Source of the DNA: Entomospira nematocerorum
GTDB taxonomy: Bacteria; Spirochaetota; Spirochaetia; WRBN01
Direction of reading: 5' to 3'
Length of the DNA: 64,000 nt
Assembly (NCBI RefSeq): GCF_028748105.1
Contig: NZ_CP118168.1
Location: 186,001 to 250,000, forward strand
Position numbers and translations under genes: made by a program. Of this stretch, positions 8,448 through 16,537 are shown in pieces. Within the stretch, counting starts at the first letter, position 1. Each line of letters opens with the position of its first letter. Under the pieces are notes generated by a model. It did not search any database. It was not told where the DNA came from and saw only the letters and a list, made by a program, of their open reading frames with translations.

Positions 8448-9641
8448 TTATCTGAAATAATGCTGAATATAACGCACAACTCCATAAGGTAATAACATCT
8501 TAATAACTTTTCTAAAAGATAGTTTTTTCCAAGAAAAAATCCTTTCTTCAGTAGATTGATTATTAGTAGGAGGTTGCTTAGTCTCCTCCTTAGCTTTTTC
8601 CTTCCAAACATATATTGATTGATAATAATTAACAGAAGGATAATTCACCAAAGAAAGTACAATCTCTTTATTAAGACGGCTAGCCATGTAATATGGATAT
8701 TGTGTTAATGCGTCCTCCAGAATTATTTTATTCGTGAAAATTAACTCCGCTTGTCTAAGCATTATATCCGCTATTTTTTGCTGTTCATATACAGACAAAT
8801 TCTTATAATAATTCAGTCTATAGAAATTAAAAAATATTAGTTTTATCTGCATCAAATAATAATACATCTGATCATCATTACTAAATCTATCACTAAATTT
8901 CGTATAAAATGTCTGTAAGTATTGAGATAACTGTAGTATATCCTCATACATAGTTCTTGGGGGAGGACTTTGTGTAATACTTTCAGAATGAACATATCTT
9001 AGATAAAATACTTCAGGAACAACAAGTACTTTATTTGATAAGGTAAACCACACTGGAGTAATATTATCCTCATGGATGACTTTTCTTAGAAACACAAATT
9101 GATTATCAACGAGAAATTGACGTCTATACAACCTAAAACAGACTCCTTCCGTTACTCCTGTATAATATGTCGTTCGGTTCCCGTCATTCAATAAGTAAGT
9201 CATAACACTCGCGTGATCATCCAAGTAGACTACTTCTGTGCTTGGTAAAAAAGTATCTCCTTTTTGAGGTTCTATAAAATTAATAAATCCAAAAACTAAC
9301 ACATCAATATCTCTATATTCATGAAGAAAATCAACTAGTCGAGATGTAGCATCATAACTGATGGCATCATCACTATCAACAAACCAAACATACTCACCAG
9401 TTGCTACAGCCAATCCACTATTTCTTGCACCACCAAGTCCTAAATTTTGAGGATGCTCAATGATTTTAATCCGGGAATCTCTAGCAGCATACTCCCTAGC
9501 AATCGTAATGCTATTGTCTGGTGAACAATCATCGATTAAAATAATTTCCAAATTCTGATAACTCTGCTGGATAATAGAATTTAAGCAGCGGTCCAGAAAT
9601 AATTCAACCCGATAAAATGGTACAATAATTGATAATAACAT
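8448..9641 (-). CDS. Family 2 glycosyltransferase, array member 4 (promoter-distal)
   Basis: This GT-A enzyme transfers a sugar from a nucleotide donor, probably while building surface polysaccharide or glycolipid. The first 95 residues are textbook GT2: SIIVPFYRVE, IILIDDCSPDNS, LGLGGARNSGLA and the metal-binding WFVDSDD. The middle and C-terminal acceptor half is unlike that of its neighbours, apart from LRYVHSESIT near residue 220. The last 25 residues carry the array's shared tail (FRKVIKMLLPYGVVRYIQ), probably an amphipathic membrane-associating helix. It has no hydrophobic transmembrane span. It is 16 bases after the previous gene and is last in the operon. Donor and acceptor are unknown. 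Confidence 0.85.
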   Translation of the reverse strand: MLLSIIVPFYRVELFLDRCLNSIIQQSYQNLEIILIDDCSPDNSITIAREYAARDSRIKIIEHPQNLGLGGARNSGLAVATGEYVWFVDSDDAISYDATSRLVDFLHEYRDIDVLVFGFINFIEPQKGDTFLPSTEVVYLDDHASVMTYLLNDGNRTTYYTGVTEGVCFRLYRRQFLVDNQFVFLRKVIHEDNITPVWFTLSNKVLVVPEVFYLRYVHSESITQSPPPRTMYEDILQLSQYLQTFYTKFSDRFSNDDQMYYYLMQIKLIFFNFYRLNYYKNLSVYEQQKIADIMLRQAELIFTNKIILEDALTQYPYYMASRLNKEIVLSLVNYPSVNYYQSIYVWKEKAKEETKQPPTNNQSTEERIFSWKKLSFRKVIKMLLPYGVVRYIQHYFR

Positions 9642-9657
9642 CCTCTAATCTACATCC

Positions 9658-10941
9658 TTATTTTCTATGTTTTTGAATAAGTCGAACAATACCATATGGA
9701 AGTAATAATTTAATAACCTTTCTAAATCTCTTCAGACCTTTATCCTCTATTTTCGGCTTATCCTCTATTTTTGGCTTATCCTCTATTTTTGGCTTATCCT
9801 CTATTTTTGGCTTATCCTCTATTTTTGGCTTATCCTCTATTTTTGGCTTATCTTCTACTTTCGGCTTATCCTCTATTTTTGATTTATCTTCTACTTTCGG
9901 CTTATCTGCTACTGCTATAAACTTAGTTTTTTCAGAAATATTTTCAAAAATAATATTTTTCAATCTATATATGATATCTGAATTACTCATAGGCGCACCC
10001 AAAATAAAAGTTATTTCATGCTCCTCTAAATACTCTAAAATAATATAAATATTCATGACTGAAAAAAATATTTTTTTTAGCTCCATATATTCTTGCTGGA
10101 TAACTTCATTATCTTTATGCTCTTCAATAAAATTAGTTAAAAATGTATTAAAAATTTGCCGAAATAAAAGGATTCCCATATATCCATGATTATATAATTT
10201 ATGATTTTTAATAAAATTATCCGTAAAATGAATATGCTTTATCCTATGTTGAATATAATCAAGAGGCCTTTGTGACGTCAGAATACTCCCTGGACGCTTA
10301 TAGTATGAATAATGATATTCCGGTAAAATTAAGATATTTTCCGCTAAAAATAACCAATAAGGAACAATATTATCCTGATGAATCAGTTTTTCTGGTTGTT
10401 TTGCTCCTATTTTTTGTAAAAATTCTCGACGAAAAAGTTTATTAAATGAACTTTCAGCAGCACTAGTAAAATAACCTCGCCCTCCACTGATATAGGGTAT
10501 GAGGCCATCCTGTTGTATATAAGTAACGTGATCAGTCTGCCTATAACAATTTGCGGATAAAACACTTTCTGTTAAATGAACAACACCAAATATAACAACA
10601 TCAACCCTCGGATAACTCTGAACATGACTAATCATTGATTCAAGAGAGCCCTTACTAGTAATCTCATCATCACTATCAATAAACCAAATATACTCTCCTT
10701 GTGCTATTGATAATCCAGTATTTCGACCACCACCCACATGCAATGATTCCTGATGCTCAATAATTTTAATACGAGAATCCTTGTGGGCATACTCTCTGGC
10801 AATCTCAATACTATTATCAGGTGAACAATCATTAATCAGGATAATCTCCAAGTTTGTATAACTTTGATTAATAATAGACTCTAAACAACGTCTAAAATAA
10901 CGTTCTACATTGTAGAATGGTACGACTATTGATACTAGCAT
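9658..10941 (-). CDS. Family 2 glycosyltransferase with a (DKPKIE)n repeat, array member 3
   Basis: GT2 enzyme of 427 residues with the same N-terminal module as its neighbours (SIVVPFYNVE, IILINDCSPDNS, VGGGRNTGLS, WFIDSDDE). Its acceptor half is distinct. Between that half and the common tail (FRKVIKLLLPYGIVRLIQ) lie nine head-to-tail hexapeptides of the type D-K-P-K-I/V-E, about residues 346-399, encoded by an 18-bp tandem DNA repeat. The linker is highly charged and probably extended. Such an in-frame repeat can change length by slippage without breaking the frame. It lies 7 bases after the upstream gene. Substrates are unknown. Confidence 0.85.
   Translation of the reverse strand: MLVSIVVPFYNVERYFRRCLESIINQSYTNLEIILINDCSPDNSIEIAREYAHKDSRIKIIEHQESLHVGGGRNTGLSIAQGEYIWFIDSDDEITSKGSLESMISHVQSYPRVDVVIFGVVHLTESVLSANCYRQTDHVTYIQQDGLIPYISGGRGYFTSAAESSFNKLFRREFLQKIGAKQPEKLIHQDNIVPYWLFLAENILILPEYHYSYYKRPGSILTSQRPLDYIQHRIKHIHFTDNFIKNHKLYNHGYMGILLFRQIFNTFLTNFIEEHKDNEVIQQEYMELKKIFFSVMNIYIILEYLEEHEITFILGAPMSNSDIIYRLKNIIFENISEKTKFIAVADKPKVEDKSKIEDKPKVEDKPKIEDKPKIEDKPKIEDKPKIEDKPKIEDKPKIEDKGLKRFRKVIKLLLPYGIVRLIQKHRK
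9742..9903. repeat. 18-bp tandem repeat, nine units, in frame within a glycosyltransferase
   Basis: Nine units of 18 bases run without gaps. On the plus strand units 2-6 (9760-9849) are five identical copies of atcctctatttttggctt, and unit 1 differs from them by one base. Units 7 and 9 share the variant atcttctactttcggctt, and unit 8 is a further variant. The period is a multiple of three, so gain or loss of units keeps the gene in frame. The near-identity of the central units indicates recent expansion or homogenisation. Confidence 0.9.
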
Positions 10942-10948
10942 ATTTCAA

Positions 10949-12124
10949 TTACCTCACTGTCTTAGATATTTGGATATAACGTACAAAGCCATAAGGTAGT
11001 AACATTTTAATAATTTTTTTGCAATGAAATTTAATTACATGCAAAATATTTCCCTCTAGTGGATAACTCTTTGAAAAAAGTATATTCTGCATTATAATAA
11101 TCTTCTGCTTATCCGTTAGTATTTCGTTCCAACTACAGAAAAATATTTTCCATTGTGCCTGATTAGTCATAACTTTAGGCCAAATGGCAAAATTCTCAAA
11201 ATTAATACGATGCATTAATTGATTTTTCAAAAAATCATATAGCATACGCAAACTCGTATTCTGTTGTGAAATATTTAGTTGGTGAAATGTTCGATTAATA
11301 TTATACAAAGAATGATGTATCAATAAAATCGAAACTATTATTTCCTTATCATCAAGCTGATCCCAGTAGATATCATACATCCCCCATAACCGAGCTGCAA
11401 TACGCTCTAAATGCTCTAAATGATTCACGACCTTATTACTTCGCATAATACTTCCATCTCGAAGAGCATAATTGTAATAGACATTTGGTAGTTGTGTTAT
11501 TCGTCTTGCTAATGGATATAGCATTAAGCTAGGAATATCCTCATAGAGTGTATGCTCTAGAAACTTAAACTCATACTGAGTAATAAATAGCCTTCGGAAA
11601 AAACTCGCCCAGACAGTGGTAGTAAGCCCAGTACAGCGTCGATCTGCATTTTTTATGACGTCATAAAAAATAGGATAAAATGGACGATTCTCATTAAATA
11701 TTTGCTCCTGCGCATATGCGTATACGCTCCATATAGGTTTTACCGTCTCATTTTCCATTAGGTATTGGGCATTAAATAGTACAATATCTGCACTGTCCCG
11801 TCTAGCAACGGATACCAGGTGTTCTACAGCATAAGGACTAGTAATTTCATCATCACTATCAATAAACCAGATATACTCACCACGAGCGATAGATAATCCA
11901 CTGTTTCTTGCACCACCAAGACCTAAGTTCTGGGTATGCTCAATAATATGAATTCGAGAATCTTTCCCAGCGTAGTCTCTTGCAATCGTGATACTATTAT
12001 CAGGCGAGCAATCATCTATCAAAATAATTTCTAGATTCTGATAACTTTGATGAATAATCGACTCTAAACATCGAATAAAATAATGTTCTACATTATAGAA
12101 TGGAACAATGATAGATACTAACAA
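10949..12124 (-). CDS. Family 2 glycosyltransferase, array member 2
   Basis: GT2 enzyme, 391 residues. The catalytic module is almost identical to that of member 4 over IILIDDCSPDNSITIAR and LGLGGARNSGLS, with the metal site WFIDSDDE. The acceptor half is paralogous to that of the next gene upstream (12128-13309): both have a FLEHT...D.P.L segment, PLA+++.Q.P.VYYNY..RD.SIMRS, and a similar aromatic region near the end. It closes with the shared tail KKIIKMLLPYGFVRYIQ. The gap to the upstream gene is 3 bases, so the two are surely cotranscribed. Membrane-peripheral, cytoplasmic-face action is inferred from the family and the tail. Confidence 0.85.
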   Translation of the reverse strand: MLVSIIVPFYNVEHYFIRCLESIIHQSYQNLEIILIDDCSPDNSITIARDYAGKDSRIHIIEHTQNLGLGGARNSGLSIARGEYIWFIDSDDEITSPYAVEHLVSVARRDSADIVLFNAQYLMENETVKPIWSVYAYAQEQIFNENRPFYPIFYDVIKNADRRCTGLTTTVWASFFRRLFITQYEFKFLEHTLYEDIPSLMLYPLARRITQLPNVYYNYALRDGSIMRSNKVVNHLEHLERIAARLWGMYDIYWDQLDDKEIIVSILLIHHSLYNINRTFHQLNISQQNTSLRMLYDFLKNQLMHRINFENFAIWPKVMTNQAQWKIFFCSWNEILTDKQKIIIMQNILFSKSYPLEGNILHVIKFHCKKIIKMLLPYGFVRYIQISKTVR

Positions 12125-12127
12125 TTC

Positions 12128-13309
12128 CTACTTACCTCTTTGTTTCCATATTTGAATATATCGTACAACACCGTAAGGCAGTATAGTCTTGATAATCTCT
12201 TTGACATAGGATTTACGTGAGGAGATATCCGGCGATGGGTTACCAGAATTTTCCCCCATTAGGATATTCATCATAGTGATTATAACCTCATTCTTCGACA
12301 AATTTTTATTGAAACTTTCAAAAAGATTATGCCACCCGTCCTGACTAGTAATCACACTTGGCCAAGGAGTAATGTTATCGAAACTGATGCGATGTTCTAG
12401 CTGATTTTTTAAAAAAGAATACCAGCTTTGTAACCAGACTCGCTGCTCCAGCCCCCCCATCATTTGTAGAATCCGTTTGCTATTATAAGATGTATGAATC
12501 ATTAATAGTACCGGTACTACATACTTCTCATCATAATCAAGTCTAGCCCAATAGGTATCATATATCCACCATAACTGATCTGCGATACGCTTAAAATGAT
12601 CCATATAGTCAAAAGGTGGCTCACTCCTCATGATACTAGTATCACGCCTATGATAATTATAGTAAACCTCTGGTATTTGTATCAATTTTTTTGCTAAAGG
12701 TAATAAAAGTAATAATGGGATGTCCTGATGAACTGTATGTTCTAAAAATTGAAATTTGTAATCTTTTAAAAACGAGTGTTTAATAAACTTATTCCAAACC
12801 TCTGATCCTGATCCACTGCCTAAACAGATATTATGAAAAAGTGCATCACGAAAAGCAGGATAAAATGGTTGCTCGTTATTATAAATTTGAATCTTACTTC
12901 CACAATAACGATTTCCATTAGGTCTAACTGCACCATTTTCTAATACATCTTGTGCGTTGAAGAGTACAATCTCCGCCCCATATTGTTCTACGATAGAAAC
13001 TAAATGCGATACCGCATAAGGACTAGTAATAGAGTCATCACTATCAATAAACCAAATATAATCGCCTTGTGCTACACCTAAACCTGTATTCCTTGCTCCA
13101 CCCACATGTAAGGACTGCGTATGCTCAATTATTTTAATGCGCTGATCACTACTTGCATACTCTTTCGCGATACTTGGACTGTTATCTCCTGAGCAATCAT
13201 TAACTAAAATAATTTCTAAATTTCGATAACTCTGATTTACAACAGAATCTAAACAATTTCTAAAATATAATTCCACCTCATAAAAAGGAATAATAATTGA
13301 TACTAACAT
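12128..13309 (-). CDS. Family 2 glycosyltransferase, array member 1 (promoter-proximal)
   Basis: First gene of the leftward array, 393 residues. GT2 motifs are SIIIPFYEVE, IILVNDCSGDNS, HVGGARNTGLG and WFIDSDDS. Its catalytic module shares the HVGG variant with member 3, while its acceptor half matches member 2, so the array looks mosaic. The C-terminus has the common tail EIIKTILPYGVVRYIQ and a basic end. The start ATG lies at the edge of a 541-base non-coding region that should hold the promoter. Likely role: adding successive sugars to a surface glycan. Substrates are unknown. Confidence 0.85.
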   Translation of the reverse strand: MLVSIIIPFYEVELYFRNCLDSVVNQSYRNLEIILVNDCSGDNSPSIAKEYASSDQRIKIIEHTQSLHVGGARNTGLGVAQGDYIWFIDSDDSITSPYAVSHLVSIVEQYGAEIVLFNAQDVLENGAVRPNGNRYCGSKIQIYNNEQPFYPAFRDALFHNICLGSGSGSEVWNKFIKHSFLKDYKFQFLEHTVHQDIPLLLLLPLAKKLIQIPEVYYNYHRRDTSIMRSEPPFDYMDHFKRIADQLWWIYDTYWARLDYDEKYVVPVLLMIHTSYNSKRILQMMGGLEQRVWLQSWYSFLKNQLEHRISFDNITPWPSVITSQDGWHNLFESFNKNLSKNEVIITMMNILMGENSGNPSPDISSRKSYVKEIIKTILPYGVVRYIQIWKQRGK

Positions 13310-13850
13310 ATCTTACTGTTGTCCTTGAATTTTATTCTACAGTGGAAATCTTTTAAAAATATTTACTAGTACAGCGACTGATTGTATTGAATGCCCACTC
13401 TTGCCTTCCGGACATTATAGAGCATTCACAAATAAAAATCAAGATGACCATCTTAAATCCTTAATTTAGAAATAAACACAAGCTTTACCCAATCTGAGAT
13501 ATTGCTTTTTAACCTATACAAATATCAATTCAATACGCATAGATAAAAGAAAAATTCTCCAGATACATCATCTACTGTAGGCCTATCTAATTAACAATAA
13601 AACAACATTGTCCAACCATTTCTCACTTTTGTATAGGATCATCAACAATGATTTCCTCCATTATTTTAGTAGAAACCTGTTAAAAATAGATTAAATATGT
13701 TTTTATCCCAAGATTTTAATATATACATGTATAAGTAATCTATTATTAATTAAATATCTTGGTAATTTTTTAGACATCTATACACACTGTCCTAACCATA
13801 AACACAGAGTATGTTCTGATACAAATAAGAGAACATACTCTAATCTTTAT
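13310..13850. other. 541-base intergenic region upstream of the glycosyltransferase array
   Basis: AT-rich with many stops in all frames. It should hold the promoter of the leftward array, but I could not single out one convincing -35/-10 pair. The only strong structure is the perfect hairpin at 13806-13841 next to the valS stop. No tRNA, no glycosyltransferase tail motif and no mobile-element remnant was found. Confidence 0.5.
13806..13841 (-). terminator. Perfect 12-bp hairpin after valS
   Basis: AGAGTATGTTCT at 13806-13817 pairs with AGAACATACTCT at 13830-13841 around a 12-base loop. It begins ten bases after the valS stop on the minus strand. The tract after it on that strand (GTGTTTATGG) is only weakly T-rich, so it may work as a terminator or simply protect the 3' end. 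Confidence 0.5.
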
Positions 13851-16535
13851 TTACATTAGAAAACTTCTCTTTCTTTCCTCAAGATGCTCTAACTGCTCCT
13901 CACATATCGACACCCTCTCCCGCTCTTTGCTTACAGCATCAGGAGAAGCCCGTTGCACAAAATTTTCATTCGCAAGCTTTGCTTTTGCACGATCTAATTG
14001 AGCAATAATATCCTTCATCTCTTTGTCTATCTTAGACAACTCTAAGTCAACATTAATAAATTTTCGAATATCTAAAAGTGCAATAAAATCCTCGCCAGCT
14101 AAAGTCAAAACAACTTGTTCCTTGCGTTGACTCTCTGTAAAATCCTCTGTAACAAAATAAACATTTTCTAGCTTTGTGAGTCTTATCATAATTTCTCTAT
14201 ATAAAGATAGATTACTCCGTAGCGTTTCATTAGTAATATAAATTGAAACAGAAAATCGCTGATCACCTGCAATAGTGAATTGCGTACGCATAGCTCGAAT
14301 CTGACCAATAAAGATCTTCATAAGATCAAAGGCATGACTATCCTGCTCTCGTTCAATCTGATAGAAAGGATAAGGTGCGATAATTAAATAATCTGCTTGC
14401 TTATTAGGAAGCTTTTGATAAAGCTCCTCACTGATAAAGGGTAAAAATGGATGCATCAAACGCAGTGACTCTTCTAATACATTAATAGATACAGCCAAAG
14501 CTCGCTCCTTTTCATTCGTATCATCTGCATAGAAGCTTGCCTTCAGCGCCTCTAAATACCAATCGCACAAATCATTCCAAAAATAGTCATAAATCGCATG
14601 ACTAGCATCATCAAAGCGATACAGCTCAAAGGCTTTATGTACACTCTGTACCGTCCGATTTAATTGGCCATAAATCCAATCATCCAACGGAGAATTCTTT
14701 GCCTGATGTGGGTTATAGGTAATATTGACCAAATTACCGAGAAGAAAACGTGTAGCATTCCATATTTTATTGGCAAAGCGTCCACCCATCTTGAATGTTT
14801 CTCTATCAAGTGGAAGATCTTGTCCCTGTGTTGATAAGTATGCAATAGTAAATCTTAAAGCATCAGCGCCATCTGTTGCAACAATCTCAAGAGGATCAAT
14901 ACCGTTACCAAGACTCTTACTCATCTTACGCCCTTGTTTATCGCGCACCAGTGGCGTAATATATATATCCTTAAATGGAACCTCTCCCATAAAGTTAAGA
15001 CCTGCCATAATCATTCGCGCAACCCAAAAAAAGATAATATCATACGCAGTTACTAATGTAGCTGTCGGATAAAACTCTGCTAGCTCACTTCCTTTTTCTG
15101 GCCAACCGAAAACACTAAAAGGCCAAAGCCAACTGCTAAACCATGTATCCAGTACATCTTCATCCTGCTTAATATTACTACTCGCACAGTGTGTACAACA
15201 AAGAATATCTTCGCGACTGACTGATATAGCCCCACAATCATTGCAATACCAAGCTGGAATACGATGTCCCCACCATAATTGGCGGCTAATACACCAGTCA
15301 CGAATATCACTTAACCATGATGTATACGTATTTTCCCAGCGTTTAGGATAAAATGCAATTTTACCATCTTGATGTGCCTGTAGTGCTAAATCAGCCATAT
15401 GCTGCATCTTCACAAACCACTGTTTACTCAAGTAAGGCTCTATAGTTGTTTGACATCGATAACACTTACCGACCCTATGATGCAGCGGATCCTTCTTAAT
15501 TAATAAACCTGACTCTTCGAGCAGTTCTACAGCACGCTTTCTAGCATCACTAATAGACAATCCCTGAAATGAAGGGGGAGTGTTATGATTTAGTGCACCA
15601 CTTTCTGTAAAGATATTAATGGACTCTAAATGATGTCTTTTCCCAATTTCAAAGTCATTTGGATCATGAGAAGGGGTTACTTTTAAAACAGCACTACCGT
15701 ACTCTCGATCAACATAGCTATCTGCAATCACTTTGATAACACGATCGGTCATGGGTACTTGCACTTCTTTTCCAATCACATTTTGATAGCGAATGTCTTC
15801 TGGATGAACCGCCAACGCAACGTCGCCAAAAATTGTCTCCGGACGGCTTGTTGCCACCACCAACACATCATCGCTACCTACAAGCTGATACTTTACATGA
15901 TAAAGAAAACTGTCTTCCTCTTGATACTCTACCTCATCATCAGAAAGAGCCGTGGTACATCGCATACACCAATTAACGAGGTATTCACCTTGATAAATAT
16001 CGCCTGCCTCATACATGCGAACAAATGCCTCGCGCACAGCTTTGGAGAGACCTTCATCAAAAGTAAAGCGCTCCTTATTCCAATCACAGCTACTACCAAT
16101 TTCACGTAACTGCTGACTAATAATACGATGATGACGCTCTTTCACTTCCCACACATACTTTAAGAAATCCTCACGACCTAAGTCATGTCTTGTCTTGCCT
16201 TTCTCTCGTAATTCTTTTTCGGCAACATGTTGAGTTGCAATACCTGCATGATCAGTTCCAGGAACCCACAGTGTTTTACGACCCAGCATACGCTGATAGC
16301 GTATCAAAATATCTTGAAGTGATCCATTAAGACCATGCCCCATATGGAGCACCCCCGTTACATTAGGTGGGGGAATAACAACCACAAAAGGTCGCTCCTC
16401 TGGATTACCAAAGCGTTGCTCTGGACGAAAAAGATCTAACTCCTCCCATCGACGATAAATTTCCTTCTCAAATTCCTTGGGCTGATATTGCTTAGGAAAT
16501 TCATGATCAAAATTTTCTGCAGATACCCTATTCAT
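13851..16535 (-). CDS. valS: Valyl-tRNA synthetase
   Basis: ValRS charges tRNA-Val and edits misactivated threonine. The 894-residue class I enzyme has the HIGH-type motif in PPPNVTGVLHMGHGLN (about residues 54-69), the CP1 editing domain (ATSRPETIFGDVALAVHPED and DPNDFEIGKRH), the WWGHRIPAWYC segment, and KMSKS in GRKMSKSLGNGIDP. A C-terminal coiled-coil arm rich in Glu and Lys follows (the last ~70 residues), as is normal for ValRS. It starts two bases after the uvrA stop, so the two are probably cotranscribed. Confidence 0.97.
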   Translation of the reverse strand: MNRVSAENFDHEFPKQYQPKEFEKEIYRRWEELDLFRPEQRFGNPEERPFVVVIPPPNVTGVLHMGHGLNGSLQDILIRYQRMLGRKTLWVPGTDHAGIATQHVAEKELREKGKTRHDLGREDFLKYVWEVKERHHRIISQQLREIGSSCDWNKERFTFDEGLSKAVREAFVRMYEAGDIYQGEYLVNWCMRCTTALSDDEVEYQEEDSFLYHVKYQLVGSDDVLVVATSRPETIFGDVALAVHPEDIRYQNVIGKEVQVPMTDRVIKVIADSYVDREYGSAVLKVTPSHDPNDFEIGKRHHLESINIFTESGALNHNTPPSFQGLSISDARKRAVELLEESGLLIKKDPLHHRVGKCYRCQTTIEPYLSKQWFVKMQHMADLALQAHQDGKIAFYPKRWENTYTSWLSDIRDWCISRQLWWGHRIPAWYCNDCGAISVSREDILCCTHCASSNIKQDEDVLDTWFSSWLWPFSVFGWPEKGSELAEFYPTATLVTAYDIIFFWVARMIMAGLNFMGEVPFKDIYITPLVRDKQGRKMSKSLGNGIDPLEIVATDGADALRFTIAYLSTQGQDLPLDRETFKMGGRFANKIWNATRFLLGNLVNITYNPHQAKNSPLDDWIYGQLNRTVQSVHKAFELYRFDDASHAIYDYFWNDLCDWYLEALKASFYADDTNEKERALAVSINVLEESLRLMHPFLPFISEELYQKLPNKQADYLIIAPYPFYQIEREQDSHAFDLMKIFIGQIRAMRTQFTIAGDQRFSVSIYITNETLRSNLSLYREIMIRLTKLENVYFVTEDFTESQRKEQVVLTLAGEDFIALLDIRKFINVDLELSKIDKEMKDIIAQLDRAKAKLANENFVQRASPDAVSKERERVSICEEQLEHLEERKRSFLM

Positions 16536-16537
16536 TT

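Noticed and set aside
9742..9903. Possible CRISPR-like repeat array
   Set aside because: The units are 18 bp, directly adjacent without spacers and in frame within a glycosyltransferase gene.
13621..13680. Minus-strand stretch reading MEEIIVDDPIQK, faintly like the glycosyltransferase LEIILIDDCS motif
   Set aside because: Only about eight positions are alike and nothing upstream or downstream matches, so it is probably chance in AT-rich DNA.
13320..13800. Mobile-element remnant next to the glycosyltransferase array
   Set aside because: No transposase fragment, terminal inverted repeat or target duplication could be found.
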